A DNA stretch of 64,000 nt from Bog-473 sp963807675 (GTDB lineage Bacteria > Actinomycetota > Acidimicrobiia > Acidimicrobiales > RAAP-2). Below, in pieces: positions 8,826 to 17,543 of the stretch (positions are counted from its first letter, which is position 1; each line of letters opens with the position of its first letter). The DNA is taken from the NCBI GenBank assembly GCA_963807675.1, contig CAWECP010000013.1, positions 186,001-250,000 on the forward strand. The letters are read 5' to 3'. The notes under the pieces are model-generated. The model ran no database searches. It saw only the letters and a list, made by a program, of their open reading frames with translations, and was not told the DNA's origin. A program made the translations under genes and the position numbers.

Positions 8826-9290
8826 ATGCACGATTCCGTGACCGTCCACATGAAGGCCACGCCCGAGCAGGTGTGGGACCTGGTGAGCGACGTCACCCGG
8901 ATCGGGAGCTACAGCCCCGAGACCTTCGAGGCCGTGTGGATCGACGGCGCCACCGGACCCGCGCTTGGAGCCAAGTTCCGCGGCCACGTCAAGCGCAACG
9001 GCAAGGGTCCTGTCTACTGGACGACGTGCACCGTGACGGCGTCCGAGCCGGGCCGGGTGTTCGCGTTCGGGGTGGGTAACAAGGCGGGTGCGCCGCTCAA
9101 CGTGTGGCGTTACGACATCGTACCGGGGGGCGACGGCGCCGACGTGACAGAGTCCTTCACCCTGACGCCGACGTGGTGGCTGCGGCTCTACTGGTCGCTG
9201 TTGGGTTGGGCCCGCGGCAAGACCAACCGGAACGGCATGCGGACGACACTGGAGCGGATCCGGGACGAGGTGGAGGCGCAGCCGGCGTAG
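8826..9290 (+). CDS. SRPBCC (polyketide cyclase-like) protein
   Basis: A 154-residue START/Bet v1-like protein: MHDSVTVHMKATPEQVWDLVSDVTRIGSYSP is the standard first strand and helix, and WWLRLYWSLLGWARG with TLERIRDEVE forms the last helix. Such proteins bind hydrophobic ligands in a cavity; no specific ligand or reaction can be assigned. A strong ribosome binding site (gaagggagg) lies just upstream of ATG 8826. It resembles the SRPBCC gene at 12176-12643 in design (VTRMGEWSP) and may be a paralogue. It follows DUF1015 closely. Confidence 0.85.
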   Translation: MHDSVTVHMKATPEQVWDLVSDVTRIGSYSPETFEAVWIDGATGPALGAKFRGHVKRNGKGPVYWTTCTVTASEPGRVFAFGVGNKAGAPLNVWRYDIVPGGDGADVTESFTLTPTWWLRLYWSLLGWARGKTNRNGMRTTLERIRDEVEAQPA

Positions 9291-9386
9291 GGCCTCCGAG
9301 TGGCGCCCCTCGGTCCTCGGCGCCGCTGATTCCGACGCTGATTCCGAATTGACACAGGGGAGTGATCGGTCCCAGCCTGGATCGAC

Positions 9387-10208
9387 GTGGGTGCGAACAA
9401 GCGACCTCCGTCGGGCGGGCTGGAGGTCGTCGATCAGCGGTACGGCGAGCTCTATCGACGCACCCGACAGGTCCTGGGTGACGATCCGAGGGTGAGGGCG
9501 GTGGAGCTGTCCGGCTCGGTGGCCCGCGGAACGGCTGACCAGTGGAGCGATCTGGACCTCAAGATCATCACCACGCCGGAGGGATTCGACTCGTTCTTGG
9601 CCGACTGGAAGGAGTGGGTCGCTCGGATCACGCCGACGGTCTTGGCCCGCCGACCCATTGCGCCGTTCATCATCAACACGCTGACGCCCGAAGGCCTCAC
9701 ACTGGACATCGCCGTCTTTTCTGGCGAGGCACCGCCGGAGTACACCGGTCCCGCCCGCTACTCGGTCGGCCTGCTCTCGTCCCGACCGTTCGACGACCTT
9801 GGCGACGCCCTCGAGTACGCCGTGGAGGAGCAACTCCGTGGCCTGGCTGGACCTTTCATCAGCCTGATCCAACGAGAGGAGCACATGTGCCACCTGGCTG
9901 GCGTCCCGCACATCCTCGGGCTTCTCACGACGGTCTTCCTCGCCGAGACCGGCTCCCCTCCTCCGGGCAAGAAATGGAACCCGTCCTACAGCGCCGAACA
10001 GCGAGAGACCGTCGCCGCACTGCCTCCGGTGTCGGCCACCCGAGAGGGCATCCTTTCCTTCGGCCTCGCCGTGGGCGAACTGGTGGTCACCCGAGCTCGA
10101 CCCTTGTACCCCCACTACGACCGGCGCTGGCCCGAGAAGCTCGCTCAGGTCGCGGCAGACCGACTTGAAAGGCAGCTCGGACTGTCCGTCCGTGGCTGGC
10201 TGCACTGA
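9387..10208 (+). CDS. nucleotidyltransferase domain protein (MNT/aminoglycoside adenylyltransferase-like)
   Basis: A 273-residue protein of the Pol-beta nucleotidyltransferase superfamily. The active-site motif is LSGSVARGTADQWSDLDLKI at 41-60, with GS at 43-44 and the metal-binding Asp55 and Asp57; a third carboxylate is likely Asp107-region LTLDIAVF. The C-terminal half is helical and unlike the minimal MNT antitoxins, so an aminoglycoside-type nucleotidyltransferase is more likely than a toxin-antitoxin partner. No HEPN partner is adjacent. The start is GTG 9387. The substrate is unknown. Confidence 0.8.
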   Translation: MGANKRPPSGGLEVVDQRYGELYRRTRQVLGDDPRVRAVELSGSVARGTADQWSDLDLKIITTPEGFDSFLADWKEWVARITPTVLARRPIAPFIINTLTPEGLTLDIAVFSGEAPPEYTGPARYSVGLLSSRPFDDLGDALEYAVEEQLRGLAGPFISLIQREEHMCHLAGVPHILGLLTTVFLAETGSPPPGKKWNPSYSAEQRETVAALPPVSATREGILSFGLAVGELVVTRARPLYPHYDRRWPEKLAQVAADRLERQLGLSVRGWLH

Positions 10209-10248
10209 CCGAATACTCCACCCGGCGTGCCGAGTAAGGCGCACTCCC

Positions 10249-10923
10249 CTAGCTCGGCTTCTCCGTCCTGAACATGTGCAGAGTGGTCCCGCACTTGTGG
10301 CAGTAGACGACATCCACCGACAACGGATCTGCGTCCTCGACGTCCGGGTACACCGCAACGGTGCGAAATCGACCCCCGTCGCTCACGGGCCAACGACATT
10401 GTGGGCAGCGCGGCTCCTGGGGTGGTACGGGCTGCGGCGAGGGCGTCTCGACGTCGCGTGCTTGTCCGACTGTCTCTGGTTCTTGTCCAACCCCCGCCAT
10501 GAGCTCGGTCACTGCTCGGCGGACTCGCGGCAGATCCGCCCCGAGGCTGACCAGGACGGTGCACGCCACGCCCTGACCCTCCCGGACCAGACCGAGGAGC
10601 AGGTGCTCGGTGCCGATGTAGCCGTGCCCGAGCTGCAGCGCCTCACGAAGCGAAAGCTCCAGGACCTTTTTGGCCCGGGGTGTAAACGGTGGCGGGGCCG
10701 TCGGCGCGTTGACGGACGCCCCGATCGTCTCCTCCACCCTTTCCCGCACGGCTTCGAGGGAGATCCCCAGGGACTGCAGCGCCAAGGCGCCGATTCCGTC
10801 GCCCTCGCGGATGAGGCCCAGGAGAATGTGCTCGGTGCCGATGAAGCTGTGGTTGAGCAGGCGCGCTTCCTCCTGCGCCCACATCAGCACGCTCCGTGCT
10901 CGGTCCGTGAACCGTTCGAACAC
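10249..10923 (-). CDS. stand-alone Clp N-terminal domain protein with C-terminal zinc ribbon
   Basis: A 224-residue protein that starts like ClpC (MFERFTDRARSVLMWAQEEA..., FIGTEHILLGLIREGDG) and has both Clp-N repeats: residues about 3-75 and 78-142, the second with YIGTEHLLLGLVREG. Instead of the AAA+ ATPase modules it ends in a Pro-rich linker and a zinc ribbon (CPQC near 172, CHKC near 208). It therefore cannot unfold substrates. ClpS-like or McsB-like adaptor or decoy roles are possible but inferred. It is convergent with the nucleotidyltransferase gene, 40 nt apart. Confidence 0.85.
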   Translation of the reverse strand: MFERFTDRARSVLMWAQEEARLLNHSFIGTEHILLGLIREGDGIGALALQSLGISLEAVRERVEETIGASVNAPTAPPPFTPRAKKVLELSLREALQLGHGYIGTEHLLLGLVREGQGVACTVLVSLGADLPRVRRAVTELMAGVGQEPETVGQARDVETPSPQPVPPQEPRCPQCRWPVSDGGRFRTVAVYPDVEDADPLSVDVVYCHKCGTTLHMFRTEKPS

Positions 10924-11044
10924 CCCAAAATGCTACCGGTCCGGTCTCTTGGACTTTTCCCCGCTTTCCGAGCGGTTCACTCGCGGTCTGCCCCCGACCG
11001 CGGTGGTCTGGAGGGCCAAGCCCGTCACTGCACCGATCGTCGTC

Positions 11045-11518
11045 CTAGGTGATCTGGAGAACCTCTTGGAGGAGTTCCTCCCAGGGGACCGCGTCCCAGC
11101 CGGACTTTTCGGCCGCACTCCTGGCGACGTCCGTCGCTTCCTGGACCCACAGGAGCTCGATGTCCTCGCCCGGTCCGATCTTTTGATCACCCTTGATCTC
11201 CTGCGAGGGCTGCCCCTTGCCGATCTCGATCTCTGAGCCGAACTCCGTCCCGAGCCAGATGTCCTGCCACGCCTTGTGCGTCTCCTTGAGGCGGATGGCC
11301 AGACCCGAGAGGTGCGAGTGATCGGGACTCTCGGCCACCATGACGGCCCAGTGCAGACAGTGCCTCGCTCGCCGGAAATCCCCCTTCGGCGACGAGGCCT
11401 CGGCCTGGGGCAGGTAACCGTCGAGCTTTTGCCGCTGGTCGTCCGGAAGGATCTCCCGGAGATTGTTCATCAAGCCTTTGACGATGGGCGACGCGCCCGT
11501 ACTTGTCTCATGAGCCAT
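11045..11518 (-). CDS. hypothetical protein beside transposase remnant
   Basis: A 157-residue predicted soluble, acidic, Trp-containing protein starting at ATG 11518 (MAHETSTGASPIVKGLMNN...). I do not recognise the family. It is mostly helical in appearance, with conserved-looking stretches such as RARHCLHWAVMVAESPDHSHLSGLAIRLKE that read as real coding sequence. It lies immediately downstream of the ISAzo13-type transposase remnant in a different frame, so it could be element cargo or a gene split off by the insertion. The frame upstream of the ATG is open but is only the transposase read out of frame. Confidence 0.55.
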   Translation of the reverse strand: MAHETSTGASPIVKGLMNNLREILPDDQRQKLDGYLPQAEASSPKGDFRRARHCLHWAVMVAESPDHSHLSGLAIRLKETHKAWQDIWLGTEFGSEIEIGKGQPSQEIKGDQKIGPGEDIELLWVQEATDVARSAAEKSGWDAVPWEELLQEVLQIT

Positions 11519-11555
11519 AACGACAGAACTTACAGGCCCTCCGAAAGGGGCCTGG

Positions 11556-12105
11556 TCAGAGGAAGGAACGTAGCGCGCCTCGGTGATCGGGGCCGGTGTC
11601 GCCAACTGATACCCAGCCTTCGTCGTTGTCAATGTCATAGACGCCGTAGGGCACGGCACGCCCGAGCTCTTTGTCGATGAAGTCATGGGTCTTGGTCCGG
11701 GTCGGCTCTCCCATCGGGTGCCATTCGGCGCCTCCGTTGGAGAACTCGCCGACCAGCTCCTTTTTCTTGGTATCGACGCTGATGACGGGTTGCGCGTCTT
11801 TGATGAACGTCCTGGCAGTCTCGTCGAGGTAGTTGAACTGGGCGTCTCGATCGGGGCTCTGGGTGCCTTCCTTTTGTTTGGAGGGGGCCTGGAGTGAGTA
11901 CCCCAGCTGGTGCAAAAGGCGTCGCACGAGCTCCGCTGAGACGGCGTAACCCTGACGCACCAGCTCGTCGGCCAGCTCATAGGTGGACTTCGACGTCCAG
12001 CGGGCCAGCGACATCGGGTTGCCCCGCGTCGATGGATGTACCAGCTCGTCGAGAGCGGAAAGCAGCCCGGGCTGCTTATCGATAGCCGGCTTGTCTCCGC
12101 CCTAA
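11556..12105 (-). pseudogene. ISAzo13-family transposase remnant
   Basis: The minus-strand frame from about 12105 to the stop at 11556 reads GDKPAIDKQPGLLSALDELV, then ARWTSKSTYELADELVRQG, PVISVDTKKKELVG, HDFIDKELGRAVPYGVYDI and DEGWVSVG. This is the central DDE region of ISAzo13 transposases; the first catalytic Asp is in SVDTKKK. A TAG precedes the fragment in frame, the usual N-terminal helix-turn-helix is missing, and the C-terminal third with the last catalytic acid is gone, with the end degenerating after WVSVG. It is dead at both ends. No terminal inverted repeats were found. Confidence 0.8.
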
Positions 12106-12175
12106 GTGGTGTGGCGGTTCCTCTGTCCGGGGCGGAGGTACGGGCCCGCGTGCACGTGCAGACCAGCGGGCTCGC

Positions 12176-12643
12176 TCAGGCCTCGGCCGCCTGCTTGATG
12201 GCGGCCAGCGTCGCCTCTATACCGTTCTTCGCCGCGTCGCTCCGCGAGCCGATCTCTTTCGGTGCCTCGTCACCGAACACCTGCTCGAAGAAGGCTTGGC
12301 CCTCGGGAGGCAGCACCCACGTCTCGGTGAGCTCGGTCCCCCCTTCGACCGGGGTGAGCAGGTAGCTCCAACGCGCGCGGGTCGGCGGTTCGGCCACGGC
12401 CCAGGCGATCTCGCGACCGGGGTCGGCCACCACCACCTCCGATCGGGTCTCCCACGTCCGTTCCGGCTGCTCGTTCCGTCCGGTGAACATGGCGCCGACG
12501 CGCGGTCCGCCGCCCTCGTCCCACCAACAGGCTGTGCAGACCGGACTCCACTCGCCCATGCGGGTCACGTCGGCGATCATGTCGTACAGCTCATTGGGCG
12601 AGCGATTGATGACGATCGAGCCCGAGTGGCATGGGTTGTCCAT
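12176..12643 (-). CDS. SRPBCC family protein
   Basis: A 155-residue START/Bet v1-like protein beginning MDNPCHSGSIVINRSPNELYDMIADVTRMGEWSP at ATG 12643. It has the typical strand-helix N-terminus, a middle GAMFTGRNEQP..W.TRSEVVVADPGREIAWAV, and a C-terminal helix SRSDAAKNGIEATLAAIKQ. The family binds hydrophobic small molecules or acts as a polyketide cyclase/dehydrase; nothing identifies a specific ligand. It stands alone, divergent from the membrane protein at 12785. Confidence 0.82.
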   Translation of the reverse strand: MDNPCHSGSIVINRSPNELYDMIADVTRMGEWSPVCTACWWDEGGGPRVGAMFTGRNEQPERTWETRSEVVVADPGREIAWAVAEPPTRARWSYLLTPVEGGTELTETWVLPPEGQAFFEQVFGDEAPKEIGSRSDAAKNGIEATLAAIKQAAEA

Positions 12644-12784
12644 GCCGTCAGTATGACGGTCGAAACGGGCATTGTCACCTGGCCCGTGAGTGCCAATTGG
12701 TCCGAAAGGCTCATGACCGGGGGCGCGGTTCCCCTTAGCTTGGAGAGGGAGACGGCAGGACGGGACTTGCCGAGTGGGGGGAAC

Positions 12785-13891
12785 GTGAACCGGCAGCGCT
12801 TCACGCTCCGAGCACTGACATCGCTGGCTGCCCTCGTCGCCGCGGCAGTGCTCGGCGCGGCACCAATTGGATCGGGTCCTGCCGATGCCGACTCTGGACT
12901 GTCTTCGATCGTCATTTCTCATGCGCTCCCGGGCATGGTCGAGGCACCGGCGGGACCGCTCAACGGCGCCCTCACGCCCAGCGACCTCAGTTCCGATTTC
13001 GGCCATTCCGCGCCGGCCGCCGCCATGAGCCAGGCCATCGCCCACGATCATGTCCACGCCTACCTGCGTATGTGGGTGAACGAACCCCCGAATGGTGCGT
13101 TCGTGGACGTCATCGCGGCGCAATTCCCGAGTGCGGCCGACGTGTCCGCTGTGCTGGCCGGTGCCGATCACGCGGCCCAGAGCGAGCATCTCGGCCATTT
13201 CGCCATTCCGGAGATCACCGACGCGTTGGGTTTCACGGCCATCATGAACTCCCAAAACGGCCTGGTGAGTGAAGAGATGGCGGTGTTCGCCAAGGGAACG
13301 ATCCTGTTCGAGGTGACCTGCGGGCAGATCACGACGGCCTCGAACTCGGGCGCACCCGAATTCAGCGCAGCGGACGCGATCCAAATCGCCAGCCGGCAGG
13401 CTGCCGTCGCACCCGGTTCGGCGACGGGGCCCTCCTCCACGCCTCCGGAGAACACCGCGTACCAGGCGGGGCGGGACTTCGGTGTGTTGATCCTGATCGC
13501 TCTTGTCGCCGGTCTCGTCGTCTTGCTCGTTCGGCGCAGTGGCCGTCGTGGAGACGCACGCACGTCCCAGATCGGTACCTGGAGCGCCCCACAACGGGAT
13601 GAATATCGCTCCGGTCTCGCCGCACCGTTCCCTCCCACCTCTGACATCTCTCGCCGACCAGGGACCGCATCGCCGCGTTCTCACGCAGGCACGGCCGTGC
13701 TCGACAAGCCGATCGCCGGCGGCCGGCCGGGGTTCTATTGCAGCTGGTGCGGGGATCACGTGCTGGTCGGGGAGCCGGTCGCGCACGACTGTGGGCCCCG
13801 CGATCGACCCGCCCTCTACTGCATGCGATGCGGTGCGCCGTTCGAAGGGGCGACGGTGTGCTCGTCCTGCGGAAGCCCAAAGCTGCAATAG
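12785..13891 (+). CDS. membrane-anchored protein with C-terminal zinc ribbons
   Basis: A 368-residue protein starting at GTG 12785, preceded by a G-rich site (gagtggggg). It has an N-terminal signal or anchor (about 8-32), an extracytoplasmic region of about 200 residues, one strong transmembrane helix near 236-257 (FGVLILIALVAGLVVLLV) and a cytoplasmic tail that ends in two zinc-ribbon-like Cys pairs (CSWCGDH, and CMRCGAPFEG...CSSCGSPK). I do not recognise the extracellular domain. The architecture suggests a membrane sensor or scaffold, but this is inference. Confidence 0.7.
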   Translation: MNRQRFTLRALTSLAALVAAAVLGAAPIGSGPADADSGLSSIVISHALPGMVEAPAGPLNGALTPSDLSSDFGHSAPAAAMSQAIAHDHVHAYLRMWVNEPPNGAFVDVIAAQFPSAADVSAVLAGADHAAQSEHLGHFAIPEITDALGFTAIMNSQNGLVSEEMAVFAKGTILFEVTCGQITTASNSGAPEFSAADAIQIASRQAAVAPGSATGPSSTPPENTAYQAGRDFGVLILIALVAGLVVLLVRRSGRRGDARTSQIGTWSAPQRDEYRSGLAAPFPPTSDISRRPGTASPRSHAGTAVLDKPIAGGRPGFYCSWCGDHVLVGEPVAHDCGPRDRPALYCMRCGAPFEGATVCSSCGSPKLQ

Positions 13892-13979
13892 CGACGGTGC
13901 ACCGCCCGCCGGCCGACAGAACGGGCTCCGGCCCGGTGCTGCGCTCGTGTCGTCCGTGGCCGAACCCGGGGCAACGCAG

Positions 13980-14180
13980 CTAACCGAAGTGGCCCCAGTG
14001 CGTCGCGATGATGAGCAGCACGCCGGCCGCGGCCAGGGCCGAGCCGGCGACGATGGTCCTGGCTCGGCGAAGCCCCAGCGCCGGGATCTCCGTCGCCACC
14101 AGCCAGATGCCCGCAATCACCATGAGCAGAAACCCGACCTCGGCCAGCTTGATGCCCGTGGCGTGCGTGATGGCGACCAC
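13980..14180 (-). CDS. small membrane protein, hypothetical
   Basis: A 66-residue ORF with two predicted transmembrane helices (about 12-30, GFLLMVIAGIWLVAT, and 43-60, IVAGSALAAAGVLLIIAT) separated by a short basic loop (GLRRAR). The start is GTG 14180. No family is recognised. Support comes from its clean two-helix pattern and the positive-inside loop, and from the absence of any better gene between the neighbours. It lies 63 nt downstream of korB on the same strand. Confidence 0.45.
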   Translation of the reverse strand: MVAITHATGIKLAEVGFLLMVIAGIWLVATEIPALGLRRARTIVAGSALAAAGVLLIIATHWGHFG

Positions 14181-14243
14181 GAAGGCCTACTGTAGACGAG
14201 CCTTGCTGCGCCCGCGGGAGCGAGAGCTGGCCGGTAGTGCGGC

Positions 14244-15320
14244 CTAGTCGACCGTCCAGCTCGAGCCCGAGCGGAGCAGCGCCGCCACGTCACCCAGCCC
14301 CCGTTTGACCTGGGCGTCGGTGATCTGCTCGGCCATCTGCGTGCCGTACTCCGGGCGCTCCACGGCGCGGAACACGCCGATGGGCGTCGGCTCGTAGGGG
14401 CCGCGAGCCAGTCGGGACAGCGCGAAGGCCAGGCCCGGGTCGCCGCGCTGCTCGTCGTGCACCAGGAGGTTCTCCCGGCCGACGTCGGCCACCGAGACGA
14501 TCTCGAGCGAGCCGTCCGGGCGCTGGACGACGCCGCGCTCCTCCCCCTCGGGACCGAAGACGATCGGCTGGGCGTGCTGGAGCGGGATGAGCATGCTGGA
14601 CCGGACGTCGCGGCTGGTGATCTTCTCGAAGGCACCGTCGTTGAAGACGTTGCAGTTCTGCAGCACCTCCACGAAGGCGGCGCCGTTGTGCTGGTGCGCC
14701 CGGCGGAAGGTCTCCTGCATGTGGGCCCGGTCCATGTCGTGCGTGCGGGCCACGAATGTGGCCTCCGCGCCCAGGGCCAACGACACCGGGTTGAACGGGG
14801 TGTCGACCGAGCCGAACGGCGTCGACTTGGTGACCTTGGCCACCTCGGAGGTCGGCGAGTACTGCCCCTTGGTCAAGCCGTAGATCTGGTTGTTGAACAT
14901 CAGGATGTTCAGCCGCACGTTGCGGCGCAGCGCGTGGATCAGGTGGTTGCCCCCGATGGACAGCGCGTCGCCGTCGCCCGAGATCACCCAGACGTCGAGA
15001 TCCGGCCGCGTCGTGGCCAGCCCGGTGGCGATGGCCGGCGCCCGCCCGTGGATGGAGTGCATCCCGTACGTGTTCATGTAGTACGGGAAGCGCGCCGCGC
15101 AGCCGATGCCCGAGAGGAACACGGTGTTCTCGCGGCGCACGCCCAGTTCGGGCATGAGCATCTGCACGGCGGCCAGAATGGAGTAGTCGCCGCAGCCCGG
15201 GCACCAGCGCACCTCCTGGTCGCTGGTCCAGTCCTTGCGGCTGGTGACGGGGACGGCGGTGGCCACGGCGCCGTCGCCGGCGTGGCCGTTCGATCCGTTG
15301 GAGCCGTTGGACTCGCTCAT
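14244..15320 (-). CDS. korB: 2-oxoacid:ferredoxin oxidoreductase, beta subunit
   Basis: A 358-residue thiamine-diphosphate subunit. CPGCGDYSIL at 40-49 and the TPP motif GDGDALSIGGN followed by NILMFNNQIYGLTKGQYSPTS are those of KorB (2-oxoglutarate:ferredoxin oxidoreductase), which oxidatively decarboxylates 2-oxoglutarate to succinyl-CoA and reduces ferredoxin. A low-complexity N-terminus (SNGSNGSNGHAGDG) precedes the domain. The start at ATG 15320 overlaps the korA stop by 4 nt, so the two subunits are coupled. No separate ferredoxin-like delta subunit is present, as in the two-subunit actinobacterial enzyme. Confidence 0.92.
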   Translation of the reverse strand: MSESNGSNGSNGHAGDGAVATAVPVTSRKDWTSDQEVRWCPGCGDYSILAAVQMLMPELGVRRENTVFLSGIGCAARFPYYMNTYGMHSIHGRAPAIATGLATTRPDLDVWVISGDGDALSIGGNHLIHALRRNVRLNILMFNNQIYGLTKGQYSPTSEVAKVTKSTPFGSVDTPFNPVSLALGAEATFVARTHDMDRAHMQETFRRAHQHNGAAFVEVLQNCNVFNDGAFEKITSRDVRSSMLIPLQHAQPIVFGPEGEERGVVQRPDGSLEIVSVADVGRENLLVHDEQRGDPGLAFALSRLARGPYEPTPIGVFRAVERPEYGTQMAEQITDAQVKRGLGDVAALLRSGSSWTVD

Positions 15321-17197
15321 GACTTCCCTCCGAGCAGTGCGGTGATGGCCGCCTCGATCTCCCCGACCCGGAACGGCACGCCCTGCATCTTCGACATGGT
15401 CTGGGCGTCGACCAGGTACTCGGCCCGCAAGATGCGGCTGAGTTGGCCCAGGTTGATCTCGGGCACCAGGACCTGCGTGTAGCGGGCCAGGACCTCGCCC
15501 AGGTTGGGCGGCAGCGGGTTGAGATGGCGCAGGTGGACGTGGGCCGCCTTCATGCCCCGCGCCCGCACCCGCTTCACGCCGGCGAACACGGCGGCGTAGG
15601 TCGAGCCCCAGCTGACCAGCAGCAGCTGGGCGTCGCCGCCCTCGTCGTTCACCTCGACCGGCGGGATGTCGGCGGTGATCCGAGCCACCTTGTCGCGACG
15701 CAGGTGCACCATGCGCTCGTGGTTGACGCCCTCGTAGGACACGTTGCCGCTGCCGTCCTCCTTCTCCAGGCCGCCGATGCGGTGCTCCAGGCCGGGCAGC
15801 CCGGGGGGAGCCCAGGGGCGGGCCAGCGTCTCGGGGTCGCGGATGTAGGGCCAGAAGGTCTCGTTGCCATCGGCGTCGGTGTGGTTCGGCTCCGAGGCGA
15901 AGGCGGGGTCGATGGGAGCCAATGCGTCCAGGTCGGGCAGGCGCCACGGCTCGGCCCCGTTGGCCAGGTAGCCGTCCGACAGCAAAATGACGGGCGTCCG
16001 GTAGGTGATGGCCAGCCGCACCGCCTCGATGGCGGCGGAGAAGCAGTCGCTCGGCGTCTGCGGCGCGATGATGGGCAATGGCGCCTCGCCGTGGCGGCCG
16101 TACATGGCGTGCAGCAGGTCGGCCTGCTCGGTCTTCGTGGGCAGGCCGGTCGAGGGGCCGCCGCGCTGCACGTCGACGATGACGAGCGGCAGCTCGAGGT
16201 TGATGGCCAGCCCGACCGTCTCGGACTTGAGGTCGAGGCCGGGGCCGCTGGTGGTGGTGACGCCGAGCGCCCCGCCGAAGGAGGCGCCCAGGGCGGCACC
16301 GATCCCGGCGATCTCGTCCTCGGCCTGGAAGGTGCGGATGCCGAACTCCTTGCGCCGGCTCAGCTCGTGCAGGATGTCCGAGGCCGGCGTAATCGGGTAG
16401 CTACCCAGGAACAGCGGCACCCCGGCCAGCCGCGACGCCGTGATGAGGCCCCAAGCCAGCGCCTGGTTCCCCGTCACCTGGACGTACTCCCCCTTCTCGA
16501 AGGTGGCCGGCTTGACCTCGTAGTTGGACTCGAACAGCTCGGCCGTCTCGCCGAAGTCGTACCCGGCCCGGAAGGCCCGGGTGTTGGCGTCGACCACCTG
16601 CGGCTTGCCGGCGAAGCGTTCGGTGATCCACTCAATGGTGGCCTCGAGGGGGCGGGTGTACATCCAGCTGACCAGGCCCAGGGCGAAGAAGTTCTTGGAG
16701 CGCTCCGCGTCGCGGGGCTTGACGCCGGCTTCCTTGCACACCTCCTGGGTGATGGAGGTCATCGGGACCTCGTAGACCGTGTAGGCGGCGAGCGAGCCGT
16801 CGGTCAGCGGGTTGGCCTCGTAGCCCGCCTTGGCCAGGTCGCGCTCCTCGAAGGAGTCGCTGTTGACGATCAGCACGGTGCCCTGGGCCATGAGGTCGAT
16901 GTTCGCCTTCAACGCGGCGGGATTCATGGCCACCAGCACGTTGGGCGAGTCGCCCGGGGTGAGGATGTCGTGGTCCGAGATGTGCACCTGGAACGCCGAC
17001 ACGCCGTTGACCGTGCCGGCCGGCGCCCGGATTTCGGCCGGGAAGTCCGGGAAGGTGGACAGGTCGTTGCCCAGCAGCGCGCTGGAGGTGGTGAAGCGGT
17101 CGCCGGTCAGCTGCATGCCGTCGCCGGAGTCCCCGGCGAAGCGCACAATGACCTGGTCGAGCTGCTCTGTCGTCACGTGATGCGTTCCCGATGCCAC
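15317..17197 (-). CDS. korA: 2-oxoacid:ferredoxin oxidoreductase, alpha subunit
   Basis: A 626-residue subunit in which the gamma domain (about 12-185, FAGDSGDGMQLTGDR) is fused ahead of the pyrimidine-binding alpha domain (about 215-460, GNQALAWGLI..., YPITPASDILHELS, ITTTSGPGLDLKSE-type loop) and domain II (about 500-610). This is the usual KorA layout. With KorB it forms an oxygen-tolerant 2-oxoglutarate or pyruvate:ferredoxin oxidoreductase; the 2-oxoacid is not provable from motifs alone. The start is GTG 17197 (ASGTHHVTTEQLDQVIVRFAG). Confidence 0.92.
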   Translation of the reverse strand: MASGTHHVTTEQLDQVIVRFAGDSGDGMQLTGDRFTTSSALLGNDLSTFPDFPAEIRAPAGTVNGVSAFQVHISDHDILTPGDSPNVLVAMNPAALKANIDLMAQGTVLIVNSDSFEERDLAKAGYEANPLTDGSLAAYTVYEVPMTSITQEVCKEAGVKPRDAERSKNFFALGLVSWMYTRPLEATIEWITERFAGKPQVVDANTRAFRAGYDFGETAELFESNYEVKPATFEKGEYVQVTGNQALAWGLITASRLAGVPLFLGSYPITPASDILHELSRRKEFGIRTFQAEDEIAGIGAALGASFGGALGVTTTSGPGLDLKSETVGLAINLELPLVIVDVQRGGPSTGLPTKTEQADLLHAMYGRHGEAPLPIIAPQTPSDCFSAAIEAVRLAITYRTPVILLSDGYLANGAEPWRLPDLDALAPIDPAFASEPNHTDADGNETFWPYIRDPETLARPWAPPGLPGLEHRIGGLEKEDGSGNVSYEGVNHERMVHLRRDKVARITADIPPVEVNDEGGDAQLLLVSWGSTYAAVFAGVKRVRARGMKAAHVHLRHLNPLPPNLGEVLARYTQVLVPEINLGQLSRILRAEYLVDAQTMSKMQGVPFRVGEIEAAITALLGGKS

Positions 17198-17528
17198 GGG
17201 CTGCCTCGTCTCATGTCATGGACGCCCGAGCGTTCACCCGCCCTGTGCGGCTATCCCGGCGCACCCCTCGCCGGGACGACGACCCGCGACGCTCTTCGTC
17301 CGAAGTATTTCGTTCTTGTTTCGAGTCTAATCCCGGCCGCCGATTGCCCCCCGGTTGCCCAGGTCAGGGGGCGTGGCCGCCGGGCCTGCCCGCCGGGCCG
17401 ATGCCGGCGGGACCGGCGAGGTGAGCCCCGCCAGGGGCCGCCCCAAGGGGTCGGCGCAAGGGGCCGCCCCAAGGCGCCGGCAGCTACGCGATGGTCACCT
17501 ACGCGATGGTCACCTGCGCCATGGTCAC
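17198..17528. other. gene-less spacer between fba and korAB
   Basis: A 331-nt gap without a credible gene. The half near 17410-17480 carries two copies of ggggccgccccaagg, each holding the self-complementary core GGGGCNGCCCC; these may act as transcription terminators or mRNA-stabilising hairpins below fba. The half near 17290-17330 is the only A+T-rich patch (tatttcgttcttgtttcgag) and is the likeliest site for the korAB promoter, though no convincing -35/-10 pair was found. Confidence 0.5.
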
Positions 17529-17543
17529 CTACGCGATCGTCAC
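17485..17543. repeat. 15-bp tandem repeat across the fba stop codon
   Basis: Four consecutive units ctacgcgatggtcac (17485-17499), the same again (17500-17514), a 14-bp variant (17515-17528) and ctacgcgatcgtcac (17529-17543). On the minus strand each unit spells GTG ACC ATC GCG TAG, which is the last four codons and the stop of fba. Only the first unit in the gene direction (17543-17529) is used as the C-terminus; the others are extra copies downstream of it. Confidence 0.85.

Noticed and set aside
9387..10923. Toxin-antitoxin or CBASS-like module from the nucleotidyltransferase and Clp-N genes
   Set aside because: They are convergent rather than co-directional, there is no HEPN, effector or cap gene, and the nucleotidyltransferase is of the longer aminoglycoside type.
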